From: Nemopilema nomurai
Taxonomy: Eukaryota > Cnidaria > Scyphozoa > Rhizostomeae > Rhizostomatidae
Direction: 5' to 3'
DNA length: 64,000 bases
Assembly: GCA_003864495.1 (NCBI GenBank)
Contig: ML133395.1
Span: 792,845 to 856,844 of the forward strand
Position numbers and translations under genes: made by a program. Within the stretch, counting starts at the first letter, position 1, and every line of letters begins with the position of its first letter. Below the pieces are notes generated by a model, which saw nothing but the letters and a program-made list of their open reading frames with translations, had not been told where the DNA came from and searched no databases. Shown here in pieces: positions 1 to 12,432 of the stretch.

Positions 1-3000
1 AAGATTTCTTGCAAATGGCAGGATAAACAACCAAGTATTGAGTTGCAATAGTATTGTTGATCCTGACTTTCTGAACAAACTCGTTATAAATATTCACGGA
101 TGCACCCGGAGAAAACTGAGACAATGGTTGCTTTGCGTTAGAAAGAAATACACGCCAGGGACTGCATTACACTTTCGATAATCCTCCGAATTAGATTAAG
201 ATCGTGGATGCTAAATTCTGACTAGATTTCAGCATCTAAAGGGAAAACAGTACATGGCATCCAAGACTCGTCGAGCAGTCAGAGATCAGAGACTGAATCG
301 AACGAATGAATCGAGCGAGTGCCCCCCGTGACCGACCCAACCAATAAGGCAGAAGACACCACATACCCGTTGGGCCAGCTCAACAACGGCATCTTTGCAT
401 AGCCAGATTGCATGTAAACAAATGAATGTTAACTCTTTCTTCTTTCAACACATCTTCAGAAAAGAGGATGCATTCAAATACCTCTGAAAAGCATACTTTA
501 TTGTGGTGGAATGGTGTACAGAAAGCACTGCTAAAATTTGCCTGCTCAGAATTCAAACGTAACAGTTCAAGTATGTTCAAAGGATGTTCAATTCAATTTA
601 AAAAAAATGAATCGTAATTAATACTATAACTACAATAAATATTAAGCAGATTCAAAAGATAACGATAAATGAAGCCTTGTTCTGATTCCTTAATACTTCA
701 GCAAATTAATTTTGAGATTTCAATCAGACTGGAGATGAAAAATGCAATGAATAGGTTTTTTCCAATAAATTGTTTTCAACTAATTAAAAACAGATACAAA
801 TGGTTAAGAAAACAAGGATTTATTGCAGAGGAATACATCATCAAAATAACTTCAGGGTCCAAATACGATTATGAAAACAACTAATCACACATATGCAAAG
901 GCAGGAAAACCACACAGAGCAGCACTTACTCGCCAAATCCTCTATTTTTCCGAACAAAGAGTGCTCTCACTTTGATCTGCCTTGTGAAAGCAGCTTTAAA
1001 AGCAGGCCATTATTTCACGAAAGTTTTGAAAAAACTGTGTCGCCAGACAGATTGCAAGAAAAGCGTTTAGAAAACTTTGAAACCAAGTTATGACTGGCGA
1101 TAATGAAACAGTTTTCCTTAAGTTTGAAATTTGAGGTAGCAGGGATCCGAGTCTTTGGACAATACATCAGCAATAGCAATATCAAAGCACTCTTTAGAGA
1201 AATACTCTTGCAGTATTTGGAATAGCTTGTCACAGAGAGGATGCTAATTACAAGCAAGCAAGCAATCTGTCTAGGTTCTTCCGGTTCAAAACTTTACCAC
1301 ATGGAGAGACTTCTTCTAACACGAAAATCGTTCATAAGAAATTAAATGATTACTAGCTGGCTGAATTAACTAATAGTTAACTCATAAGGAACATTCATTT
1401 GTTTAATTTAATAATATAAAAACCTATTCTCTTGCAAAGCGTTTTTCGCAAATGCTTGCAGGAAAGTAATATCTTTAACATATTTTTATCGCATACGTTT
1501 AACGTATATTTTAAAGCATTATGCAGCCTACATTGCATAAAACATATTTTGTGGCAAGTCTCCCTTCACTCAGAAATATCAATCTTTCCCCCCAAATAAT
1601 AAACTGAAAGCAAATTTTAACAAGAACAGCCCTAATAACTTATTTAATTTTAGTTAGTGAGGTTGTTACTGGGTTTCTTTAAAAGTGAGTGTGTGCATTT
1701 CTCTGACAAGAAACAGATGGTAAGTAGCATAGGAAGTTAATTCACACACCACAAAATGAAGCTTCTCTCGTGTATCGAATAATAGTCCTCCCACCTATTG
1801 GAATTCTTTCAATCAATCTTTATAATCAAGGCTTTTTTCGTGACAAATTTCAAGTTTTTCACGTTTTAAAAAGATCAACTATGCACCACGAACACAGTTT
1901 CTGGAAAGTATCATTCGCATGTTATTACTTTTTCACGAAACCTTGTTCACCTCCCTGTTCCAACTCCACTTAGTATCGGCACACCTCCGGCTACGACCCC
2001 CACAATCTAAAAAATAGCCAGCACTTGAAACAAGGCTCTTCCACCATTATTCTACATCTTCCGACCATTCGGGACCTGGCCTTTTTGTAGAATACGAAAA
2101 CCTTAATAGCATTTTTGTGTTTCGATAAAACACAACTGATTCGTTAGTTCAAATGAAAACTCAAGTACAAACTGCGATAGTTCATTCCGCCATATTATTC
2201 CAAACTCAGTTCCGTTGCAACACTGGCCTTCGGAGACTTTTTTTATTGTTTACCATCGATAAAGGGTCGTGGGATTATCTATTAAAATGAAAAGTCCACG
2301 AGTTCTTTTTCGAACTTTAAAGTCGAGGCCTATGATGTGACAAGAATCAAAACTTTGTCCAAACACATTGTATGGTTAGTTAGAATTCATTATTCCGAGC
2401 TCAAAGCATTTGTTCTCCAACCACCGAAAGACGAAGGGAAGAAACCTGCATAGCTAAGGAGAATTCAAATCGAGTTCAGGGGGCGAATTCCACGTCGCGC
2501 GACAAACACGCAAACATCGTGGACGTTATTTATCGTGCTCTTGAAAGAACTTTCAGATGACCTTGGTTAAGGCTCAGATAAATTTCAGCAAGAAACATAC
2601 CACACTTTACATCGTTTGACAAAATAAACACCGAAATTATATCTAAAAACAGCACCAATAAATACCTACATAGAAAGTGGTGGTAGCAAATTCAAAACAA
2701 CCATCCGCTTAAATAGAAATTTGAATTCTCGCCGAGAATAATAACTCTGTTTAGTGAGAAGAAAATTCAAGTTGATTGCCACAAAACCCCAGACCTCAAA
2801 AAATTTGGCATATATTAGAAATAGCACTTTTTGTAAGCGGACTTAAACCAATTATAAGCGTACCAACAGAGGCTGAATAGGCGAATGATTGTTGGAGATA
2901 GATACCATTCTCAACAAATATTTTGCATATTTCGCGGTCCAGCGAGCTAAAAATGGCTCCGAATCGGAACCCGAGGGAATACGAGCGACTTACTTTTGAG

Positions 3001-3151
3001 ATATGGACAGAGCAATGAATGAAGAATGATATAAATTGAACACAGAAGCGGATTTACGTGAAGGATGTGACACGGAATGGCTAATCCCTTCTGTGATATG
3101 GTGGAACAACAAATAGAGACAGTAAACAAGGGAGCGAATAACAGCACGTAC
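1..3151. other. Gene-poor AT-rich stretch, no confident gene
   Basis: Only short, unrecognised open frames are seen. One weak exon candidate lies on the minus strand at 930-993. It has an acceptor-like AAG, a consensus donor (GTAAGT) and a 20-residue open frame rich in Arg and Lys. Its entry phase (two bases completing a codon) fits the exit phase of the exon candidate at 3152-3225, so it could be a later exon of the same gene. I see no domain and no polyadenylation pattern that would confirm it. Confidence 0.4.
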
Positions 3152-3225
3152 CTTGCGTCATTTCGTTGCGAAAGTGAAGGGCATCCTCGTTATCCTCCGC
3201 CACCATCTTACGTCGTGACTCTAAA
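3152..3225 (-). CDS. Candidate internal exon, possible cytoplasmic tail of a small membrane protein
   Basis: Read on the minus strand, this 74-base segment is flanked by a good acceptor (TTGGTTTTAG) and a consensus donor (GTACGT). Only one frame is open. It gives a polar, acidic and basic 22-residue stretch (SRRKMVAEDNEDALHFRNEM, then TQ). Entry and exit are both phase 1, which fits the phase-1 exit of the membrane-spanning exon candidate at 9682-9898; joined, they read into a hydrophilic tail. No family is recognised. The long distance (6.5 kb) across repeats makes the link uncertain. Confidence 0.3.
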
Positions 3226-3540
3226 ACCAATAAAATTATAAATGATTTCAGAGCCTAGATATCTTCGGGGTCTTTGGGACCGCATTTGGTGCCAAATTAC
3301 CAACCAGAAATACGCCAATTAAATCTCTGACCAGATTATTCTTCTTCCAGCTTTGAACTGAATGCGAATTGGTAACCTTAATAAGGAAGCGAGTAATCCG
3401 ACATCCAGTATTCACAAAATGTTAACAGAAACAATCAGATTCCAAACGCAAGCAGAGCAGAACGTCTTTGGACCAAAGTCAGAGATGTTGGCCGCCTTGA
3501 CTCCACGTCAAACAAGCGTAGCATTCAACGAGCATCGAAC

Positions 3541-4405
3541 TGAACGTACGTCACGCTGAGCGAGCGTAACACTGAACGGACGTCACATTGAGCGAGCATT
3601 TCGTTGAATGAGCGAGCATTCATTAAGCGAGCGAGCATTGCGCTGAAAGAGCGTCACACTGGGTGAGCATCGTACTGAACGCACGTCACACTGAACACAC
3701 GTCACACTGAGCGAGCATTTCATTAAGCGAGTGTCGTACTGAACGCACGTCACGCTGAGCGAGCATTTCATTTAGCGAGCGAGCGTCGTGCCGAAAGAGC
3801 GTCACACTGGGTGAGCATCGTACTGAACGCACGTCACACTGAACGCACGTCACACTGAGCGAGCATTTCATTAAGCGAGCGTCGTACTGAACGCACGTCA
3901 CGCTGAGCGAGCATTTCATTTAGCGAGCGAGCGTCGTGCCGAAAGAGCGTCACACTGGGTGAGCATCGTACTGAACGCACGTCACACTGAACGCACGTCA
4001 CACTGAGCGAGCATTTCATTAAGCGAGCGTCGTACTGAACGCACGTCACGCTGAGCGAGCATTTCATTTAGCGAGCGAGCGTCGTGCCGAAAGAGCGTCA
4101 CACTGGGTGAGCATCGTACTGAACGCACGTCACACTGAACGCACGTCACACTGAGCGAGCATTTCATTAAGCGAGCGTCGTACTGAACGCACGTCACGCT
4201 GAGTGAGCATCTCATTTAGCGAGCGAGCGTCGCGCCGAAAGAGCGTCACACTAGGCGAGCATCGTACTGAACGCACGTCACGCTGAGCGAGCATTTCATT
4301 TAGCGAGCGAGCGTCGTGCCGAAAGAGCGTCACACTGGGTGAGCATCGTACTGAACGCATGTCATACTGAACGCATGTCACACTGAGCGCACATTTCATT
4401 GAGCA
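3541..4405. repeat. Tandem repeat with a 148-bp higher-order unit
   Basis: A block built from short phrases such as CACTGAACGCACGTCACACT and GAGCGAGCATTTCATT. From about 3686 the phrases recur as near-identical 148-bp units (equivalent points at 3686, 3834, 3982 and 4130). Flanking copies are degenerate and one is shortened. Unusually CpG-rich for this window. The open frames inside simply follow the repeat and are not taken as genes. Confidence 0.9.
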
Positions 4406-4454
4406 TTGCATTAGTCCAAAACACGCAACTATTTAATTTTCAGGTGTTGTTCAC

Positions 4455-4770
4455 CTTTCATGGAACAAAGTCCCGTGGTTTGACGCAACACAGTCCCATG
4501 CTTTTGACGCAACATTGTCCCATAGTTTCAACGCAACGTTGTCCCGCAGCTGCCACAACACTGTCCCGCGGTTTTGACGCAACATTGTCCCATAGTTCTG
4601 GCGCAACATTGTCCCGCAGTTTGACGCAATACTACCCCGCGGTTTGATGCAACACCGTTCCGCGGTTTTGACGCAACATATTCTTGCGATTTAGATGTAG
4701 CGTAGCCCCGCGGTTTGACGTCACACAGTTACGCAGTTTTGACGCAAACTAGTCCTGCGGCTTTGACTTT
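4455..4770. repeat. Degenerate ~22-bp tandem repeat
   Basis: About fourteen imperfect copies of a motif near TTTGACGCAACATTGTCCC followed by GCGG or ATAG. It begins about 50 bases after the 148-bp array but has an unrelated unit. Divergence between copies is high, so it looks older than the 18-bp array further on. Confidence 0.8.
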
Positions 4771-5892
4771 TTGGTCCCTTCCACCAAAAAAATTCACATA
4801 GGTTAATCAGCAACCTCAATGTTGATGGCTCTGCTGATGAAATTACCAGGCTTGCAGCGCGTTTCAAGCATATGACTTGCAAAAACGAAGTGTGAATAAT
4901 GCAGTAATCTTGCTATGGCAATGTGAATTACAAAACTGGATTGATGCAGCGCAAAAAACCGGGTCAGGTAATTTGACTTCACAAAACTGCTGGTATTAGC
5001 AGCCAATTTGCAAGATTCCAATCTATTCAGTGTAAAAACTCTAAGTATGTGTCAAAAGAGTTCGGTCAAATCAAATATTTTTCTTAGGAAAATAAGGGGA
5101 AGTTATTAAGACTTCTACAGGTATCTACAGGGAAAGTTCAATTTTCCGTTCTTGGACTCGACACGACTTTTCTGGGAAAGTTCTACCACAAAACCTAACA
5201 TCAGATTCAACACTACAATTGAGGGTTGTATCGCAAGCTGAGTAAAAATGTTCTAAAGTAGCAGAATGTGCCCTTGCCGTTCATGGAGTCAATTTAAATT
5301 ACACGATACAACATGAGAAGAAATCTGATGCGAAAACTGATACCGATTTTGATTAAAATGTGATATTTGATTCTAAGGTCGTCGAATTGTTATGATAAAA
5401 GTACGCACAAAAGAGAGGAACCACGCGTGCAGGGGTTGGCAGGGGGTCCTTGACTGGCTATCTCTTGAACATTTTCGATATTCTTTCGTGCAATATCTTA
5501 AACGAAATGGAAGCGTGAAATGCAGCTATGTTTGGGTGACAGTGAGAAAGCGGATTGGGAATGATTACTTTCTTTGGTCCTTGGAATGATTACTGACATT
5601 GCGAATAACCAACCCTCATAGCCTGACATGATTGCTTTCAGAGAAAGCAAGAATTCCTTTGGGCAAACCGGTAGGGTGAAGACTGCAAATAGAAGCAATA
5701 TAAACAGACACAGGTAAACATGTTTTGTGACATGAAACTAATTCATGGCGGAGTATGACTTCAAAATCTCAAGGCAACTTCCAAAAAGACAAACCCTCAT
5801 TACAATTTTATGTCAAGGAAGTGAATGACGGTCAAAGCGTAAAGGCAAATAAAAGCCACGAAGTATGAAAGCGATGCGACGAGCGAATGAGA
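4771..5892. other. No gene recognised
   Basis: Unique AT-rich sequence between two tandem arrays. Short open frames carry no recognisable domain. An acceptor-like site on the minus strand near 5687 opens short frames of unknown meaning. Confidence 0.4.
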
Positions 5893-7001
5893 ATTGGGAC
5901 AGGAGTGAGCATTGGGACAGGAGTGAGCCTTGGAACAGGAGTGAGCATTGGGACAGGAGTGAGCATTGGGACAGGAGTGAGCATTTGCACAGGAGTGAGC
6001 ATTGGGACAGGAGTGAGCATTGGGACAGGAGTGAGCATTGGGACAGGAGTGAGCATTGGGACAGGAGTGAGCATTGGGACAGGAGTGAGCATTGGACAGG
6101 GAGAGCATTGGGAAGGAGCAGTGGGACAGGAGTGAGCCATTGGGACTGATTGGAGTGAGCATTGGGACAGGAGTGAGCATTGGGACAGGAGTGAGCCTTG
6201 GGACAGGAGTGAGCATTGGGACAGAAGTGAGCCTTGGAACAGGAGGGAGCATTGGGACAGGAGTGAGCCTTGGAACAGGAGGGAGCATTGGGACAGGAGT
6301 GAGCATTTGGACAGGAGTGAGCATTGGGACAGGAGTGAGCATTGGGACAGGAGTAAGCATTGGGACAGGTGTGAGCAGGTGAGTGTGGGACAGAAGTGAG
6401 CCTTGGGACAGGAGTAAGCCTTGGGACAGGAGTAAGCCTTGGGACAGGAGTAAGCATTGGACAGGAGTAGCCTTGGGACAGGAGTAGCATTGGGACAGGA
6501 GTGAGCATTGGGACAGGAGTGAGCATTGGAACAGGAGAGCATTGGGACACGAGTGAGCATTGGGACAGGAGTGAGCATTGGGACAGGAGTAAGCATTGGG
6601 ACAGGTGTGAGCATTGGGACAGAAGTGAGCCTTGGGACAGGAGTAAGCCTTGGGACAGGAGTAAGCCTTGGGACAGGAGTAAGCATTGAGACAGGAGTAA
6701 GCCTTGGGACAGGAGTAAGCATTGGGACAGGAGTGAGCATTGGGACAGGAGTGAGCATTGGAACAGGAGTGAGCATTGGGACAGTAGTGAGCATTGGGAC
6801 AGTAGTGAGCATTGGGACAGGAGTGAGCATTGGGACAGGTGTGAGCATTGGGACAGAAGTGAGCATTGGGACAGGAGTAAGCCTTGGGACAGGAGTAAGC
6901 ATTGGGACAGGAGTAAGCCTTGGGACAGGAGTAAGCATTGGGACAGGAGTGAGCATTGGGACAGGAGTGAGCATTGGGACAGGAGTGAGCATTGGGACAG
7001 G
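5893..7001. repeat. 18-bp minisatellite, about 60 copies
   Basis: Unit ATTGGGACAGGAGTGAGC with frequent variants (CCTTGGGAC, GAGTAAGC, GTGTGAGC) and a few indels. Since 18 is a multiple of three and most variants avoid stops, long open frames appear on both strands, the longest 446 codons on the minus strand. They translate to monotonous NAHSCP, VPMLTP or TGVSIG repeats and shift frame at each indel. The symmetry on both strands argues for a by-product of the unit length rather than a gene. Confidence 0.95.
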
Positions 7002-7513
7002 CACCGTCACTTGCAAGGTCCCTAAGTTTCATTCTACAACCCAATTTCAGCGGAAAGTTGATCAACAACCGAATGACAGGAGTATTTGCCTTCAGTCTGG
7101 GCTGCATACCGAAGCATAGAATGCTGGACCGAAACGTCATGAAACTATAAGCTTTTCCTTCACTGCCGAAATAAAGAAATATGGTTTTTTGGGGAATATT
7201 TCGCGAGTGAAATATAACATGATAACAGAAAAATCATAAACACAATCACAAGTTTCAAAAACACAATGGACCGTGATCTTTTATCCAAAAAGCAATTAGG
7301 AAAGAATTATATCAGTAAAGGAAAGAATTTACAGCGGTCTTTGGAATTGAAGATGAGTTGGGATATAAATCCAGTTAGTTCCAAAGGGTTACAAAATTTA
7401 ATAAATCCAAAAGATTCATCGTATGATTGACTAATGACCCTAAAATATAGAATATTTTGAAAACTATAAGCTAAACTGATAGAATTGTGACTAAGATGGC
7501 ACCCAAAACTCAC

Positions 7514-7579
7514 ACACTTGAGATACTAGACTTTCATCGAGAGTTTGTAAGGCACATTCAGTTTCGCTTGCAGCTCTTG
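7514..7579 (-). CDS. Candidate 66-bp exon, minus strand
   Basis: Bounded on the minus strand by a strong acceptor (TTTTCTACAG) and a consensus donor (GTGAGT). It enters and leaves in phase 1 and encodes about 21 residues (RAASETECALQTLDESLVSQ, then V). It is phase-compatible with the membrane-spanning exon candidate at 9682-9898. Splicing it directly to 3152-3225 would create a TAG codon at the junction. The two would therefore have to be alternative ends of the transcript, or one is spurious. Function unknown. Confidence 0.25.
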
Positions 7580-7759
7580 CTGTAGAAAACCAGACAACGC
7601 ATGACCATATAGTCCTAGGAGGAAGGCTTCTTTTGACATGAACACGACGGTACAAAGAGCAATCTATTAACAAAGGAATTCAGCGAGAAGGCCTAGCTTG
7701 ATGAAGACTTTTCTGTGTATAGCCTTAGCGGAAATCCACCAAGTGCGTTCTTTGCAAGT

Positions 7760-8161
7760 ACACGCTTTTTTTATATAAGGAACAACTTTATAAGGAACCT
7801 ACATGTAGAAGGCCGAAATATATAAAGAACTTATACTACTAAAAACGAAATCCCTAAGGAACTTTTCGTTTAGAAAATCTTTTATAACTGCAAGTATCAA
7901 GAGCTAAAAAGCCCGTTCCGTTCATTTTTAGCCAATACTCGCATAGTTTGTTTGCTTTTCGTGTGTCGAGTGCTTTATCGAGTAGTTTCCGCATATGCTG
8001 TCTCGCCCCTCTCTCTATTAAGTGTTAAGGCTTATTGATGTGCAGTGAAAATTAAGGAACTTTTAAGGAACTTTTGATACTAAAACCTGATGACTTGAGG
8101 TCTACGAATAAGGAACTTTTGGAACTAGGCCGTGTGGTAGGTTCCTTATAAAAAAGCGTGT
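7760..8161. mobile_element. MITE, copy 1 of a three-copy family (ACACGC...GCGTGT ends)
   Basis: A roughly 400-bp element with inverted ends (ACACGCTTTTTTTATA... and ...CTTATAAAAAAGCGTGT) and subterminal AAGGAAC motifs in both orientations. It has no coding capacity. The same body (phrases such as AAACGAAATCCCTA and AAGGAACTTTTGGAACTAGG) recurs at 20935-21240 (reversed and shortened) and 30716-31150. No clear target duplication is visible, so the superfamily is undetermined. Confidence 0.8.
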
Positions 8162-9681
8162 ATCTTTGCTTCATATGTGCTTTGCCTATTCACCGTATTC
8201 ATATTCACTTGCATCTTCCTGGAAGTGTTTGCATAACGTTCTATACATAGTTGCCTCACTTGAACTTCACTACATCAAACTCATGCAGTGTTTTAATGGT
8301 CATTCCAAGCGCAGTTTAACCTGAAAACGTTAATTCAAGTAGCCAACGCCTTAGAGGATAATTTTTAAATCCATTCCACAGCCGCAGTTTAGTCTTTACA
8401 TTGCCCCAACAAATACTTTACTCACATTCAAATTATCCTCAAAGGCCTAAGTTCTTTAAAACTTATAGGACCATCATCATCAAGTATCATCTTCATAATC
8501 ATAATCAGAATTCGAGGCGAAGCATGCGCGCATTCTCATTGACCCTAGCTCCTTACCGCATTGGCAACGCAGCCACGAACCTACAGGCGACGCCAACTAG
8601 CTTCCTTAACCGCGTTGACCGCATTGACCGTTTGAATGGCACCCCGGTGGTTTTTCCAGTATTATAGAAAAGCTTTTATAAGCAATGCATGCAGTCAAAA
8701 CAATGATAATTATGATCAGCAATAATAAATATTGTTGAGATTTCAAAGGACCTCAACTCAAGGCCTAGTTGCTAAACTTCCTCTACTTGTGATTGCAAGA
8801 TGAGACTCTTTAACCCTGTACTGGTCAAGTAGGTGAAACATAATTGCACACCAGATCAGATCTTCCCCGAAGCGAAAACCAAACTCTTTATGGCCTTCTT
8901 CTTGAAGAAAAACTTTGATAAAATTGAAATAAAAATTGTCATTTTGATTAAAAAAGGGCATCATTTTGCCCCCAATCAAGCACAATTATGTTGAAAGGCC
9001 AAAGAATAACCGGCGCTCTAAACGGTAATGTTAGGTGGAATCTTGTGCAATAATGCCACTTACCAAGGTGACTTGTCTTTAAACTTTAATTTCAAGCATT
9101 CAAAAGTTCATGCCCATGCCTGCCTTTTTCAAACAACTTTCCGTTTTATTGTGCAGGTAAGTGTGTAGTTCCCACTAGGGCCTAAATTTGAGGTGATTGC
9201 GAAATGACGCAAGAAAAGTAGGATTTTTCCCTTGGTCCAGTCAAGGTGACTATAACCTAGTGCCACGAAGTGATTGCAATCACCAACCCAGTCGATTGAA
9301 TAAATGCATGCTCCACTACGGAACACAGAGAACCACTATTAAATGGAAAATAACCACCCCCTGGAAAGCTGATGGATTTCACATGCGAGCTTCCTCAACC
9401 CGCTCTTGGGTTGTCAACGTTGATATAAGGGGGTGATACTGTTAAGGGGTTCACAGGCGATTTCTGTCTTACTGATTCCCCACTCAGCACGAGGCCAACA
9501 AGGCATGCCCCTCACGGGATTGTGGTTGCATTTCCCTCACGGAACATTAGACTGTTGCAACGCCAACGCAGTTTCAAAGGAGACCTGAGGTGTTCTACAG
9601 AGGCCCGACTGTCTTACACAGAAGCACGTATGACTAACGGAGTAAAGCGAACAAATAAACATGGAAAAGGCAAACACATAC
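8162..9681. other. No gene recognised
   Basis: Unique sequence with short open frames only. A plus-strand frame near 8401-8667 has no recognisable domain. Confidence 0.4.
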
Positions 9682-9898
9682 CATGCATAGCATTGTCCCT
9701 GGCCCGTCGACGAACGTAGAAAAGGAGGCCAATTGTCACTGCCGTGCAAGCGAGCAGTGTTCCCAGCACCGAAGCAATTATAATCGTCAAGCATTCGGTA
9801 GAAAGCTGTGCTCCATCTACACAGGCTGGGAGACTGAAAACCGTAAAAAGTAGTGATAATCTTAGGCTATTGACTGCGTGAGTGCATTTCGCAATCAT
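9682..9898 (-). CDS. Candidate first coding exon: signal peptide plus single membrane span
   Basis: From the ATG at 9898 the frame starts with a short basic region and a hydrophobic segment that looks like a signal peptide (LRLSLLFTVFSLPACVDG). A few polar residues with one Cys follow, then a hydrophobic span of about 25 residues (LTIIIASVLGTLLACTAVTI...) ending in YVRRRARD, a stop-transfer signature. The exon ends at a good donor (GTATGT) in phase 1. The mature outside part would be only about 9 residues, as in small receptor adaptors, but no family is recognised. Alternatively, an acceptor-like TTTTCAG inside the signal region would make this an internal transmembrane exon of a larger receptor. 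The frame is open further upstream to 9961. Possible downstream exons are 7514-7579 or 3152-3225. Confidence 0.35.
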
Positions 9899-12383
9899 GA
9901 CAACGATATCTCCGATTGGCAGCTTGAATGTAGAGACAACCACGACATAGCAGAATCCCAAGGCTCATTCTATCAAAGTTGCAGCAGCCGAAATCCTGTC
10001 AAGTTGGCATCGTAAACGAGAAATCAGCCTGCATATTCCTTGTTTCCAGTCAAGATCCCTACCGAAGCCGTATGCTTGTTTTCTCTGTGCGTTGCGCGCA
10101 TGACAATAGGGTTTTGCGTAGAACAGTACCCTTTGAATCGTGGAATTCCAACAATGTATCTTTGAATGGGCTGAGAAAACTGTGTGGCATCAGGAATTTA
10201 ACGGACTAACGGGCCTGTATCGCATGCGAATATCGTTTAGCACGATTTTATTCCCTTCTTAAATGCCAGAATTGTTTACATTGTTCTTGTCAAGTCACGG
10301 GTACTTAATGCTAAACACGTTTCGCACTTCTAATACGACCCGCGTTTAGTGACCCAAAATAAGGGTTTCGATTCCTTGTTGATTGATGAGTGATGAGAAG
10401 ACCAAATAATCTCTCGTGTTCGCTGTGTTTTTCAATGTGGACATTGAAATTTTACAACTTCCCATTTCCCGTCATTTCATGACTTAGCGAAAATTCCTCG
10501 GTAAGTCGTCATTTTTGGATCCGGAATGTGATCGGATTCCCTGCGTACAAATGAGTTTCAGAAGGCTTTTGCGTCTGGCGGAAATAGTTCGCAAGTGAGC
10601 AAGGAATAGCGGACGTTGCCTGCAAATTTGGTGCAACATTGGCTATGAGTGGGCAGACGAATAAACATTTTGGAATTTTTGAAGATTAACATTAAAAAAC
10701 TTATTTATTCGTTTTAATTAACATTTTAATAGAGACGAATATGATATCTAAGCATATGAAAACAATGCATTCATACAAAGTGCGTATTGCAAAAACCACA
10801 AAAACGTTTGCAGATTGATATCTTTGAAGTAAACTCAGACACAATAGACTCATATAAATAGAAAATAATTCCTTTGCCTTCGGCGCAATGATATTGTTTC
10901 TACGTAAATTTTTTCCCTGGCTGAGGCGCAAGGTCATTTTCAAAGTCAAAAAGAAGACATCCTCACATTGGTCAATCGATCTTTCAACAACAAGCTGATA
11001 ACTAAGAAATGTTGGAATTCCAGAGCCAGCGATATAATTGTTTCTGGTTTCCGTCTGTTTAGGTGAAGGAGTCTGTGTGGGGGCTAACGTGGGTAACAAA
11101 AGCAACTACTCACCATTCCATACCCCCCTCTCTGCATTTGTACTAGGACTGCCCTCTGCTGTGATCATACGTCATTGAATGAATAAACCCTCTTCTCTCC
11201 TTCACCTTATTTGCTCTTGCTCCGTAAGTGTGTGTAAGTTGAAGGTGGTCCCGGAGTATTTATTGGGTTACGTTGCTGATATGATCTAGAAGATCCACAT
11301 TCTTCGTTGTTCTCATCACGGCTTCGCCACGAGAAAAGCCTATTACAAATCGAGGGCTGGAAAGGGCTGTTGATACAGAAAAGACAGAAATTGTGGCTTT
11401 TAATTTCTGCTTGAAAGAAGCGCCGTAGATGGGCTCTTGATTCGACCACTGGGCCTCAATTTTCTAACCTATGTTCATTTCACTCCGAAAAAGTTTACTG
11501 AGAGTTTTGCGATCTCAAAGATCACAATGATCTTCCATTGATTGATTTCCATTGATCCAAACGACTGTCGAAATGACGCTTCGTGTGTAATGGCTGACGC
11601 TTCGTGTGTAATGGCTGACACTATATGAGACTCAATAGGGGAGGGTGTATTGCATTTACCAATCTATCGACAGAAACATAAGCAAATATCTTAAATAAAA
11701 GCAGGCTTCGCTGAAGAGAGAGGTTCCATTTTGTACCACTAGAACAAGAGAACCATTTGACATTGGAACATCATTCAGTTATTTCCATGAAATAACCACC
11801 GTTAGTGGTGGCGCCAAGGTAATTTGACGCATTTCTGATAAGTGGTTGTGTGGCTTGCAAATTTTCAATCGATACAATTACAAACAAGATGGAAATTTCA
11901 GTCAAAGTAGCGATGCGATAAACTTTCAATTGGTTATTCATAAACAATGAGAACGGCAAGCTACAGTCAGCTGCAATGACGGTTTACATTGGCATAGTAC
12001 TTTGCTTTTGCAGAGTACACGGCAACAGTGTTAGTGATGACAATAACTTAGGCCCTTTCGTGAGCCGTTCGTGACCGCCAAGTTGGAGATCTGGGCAAAA
12101 GAAACATTCGGATTAATTCGATCAGATAGAAAAGGAGAAAATAACCAAAGGAATTCGGAATATTCTCATTTTGGAAATGAACAGGTGGTGCTTGTATACA
12201 ACTCCGGCCTACCGAATTTAATGTCCAAAACCAGTGCTCGTTCTCTATAGGCCGGAAAGTAGTACTGTCTCAAAGTGTTTCTTTGCCCTAGTCCCGAAGC
12301 CGCTCTTTATGTTTCGTGTGCGTCACATAAGAGATTCTTAAAGGAAAATAAATGCTTCGTGCTGTTACAGATCTTCACTATAC

Positions 12384-12432
12384 CTAGAAAAAGCGAAATC
12401 AGTTTTTGCATACGTAACGTACTTTTTTCGTA
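12384..12432. repeat. Relative of the TTTTTGCATAC hairpin family
   Basis: TAGAAAAAGCGAAATCAG followed by TTTTTGCATACGTAACGTAC. It closely resembles the left arm and loop of the perfect hairpin at 19503-19582. A third relative (AGCTTTTGCATACTTAAAGT) is at about 26463-26500. Confidence 0.5.

Noticed and set aside
3583..4411. Series of overlapping minus-strand frames spaced 148 bp apart
   Set aside because: They repeat the same peptide at each 148-bp unit and merely reflect the array.
5893..7001. CRISPR-like array
   Set aside because: There are no unique spacers; the repeat is contiguous, and the window is eukaryotic.
5800..7140. Minus-strand open frame of 446 codons, with other long frames on both strands
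   Set aside because: All are translations of the 18-bp minisatellite, whose unit length is a multiple of three. Equivalent frames on both strands and frame changes at each indel show there is no protein selection.
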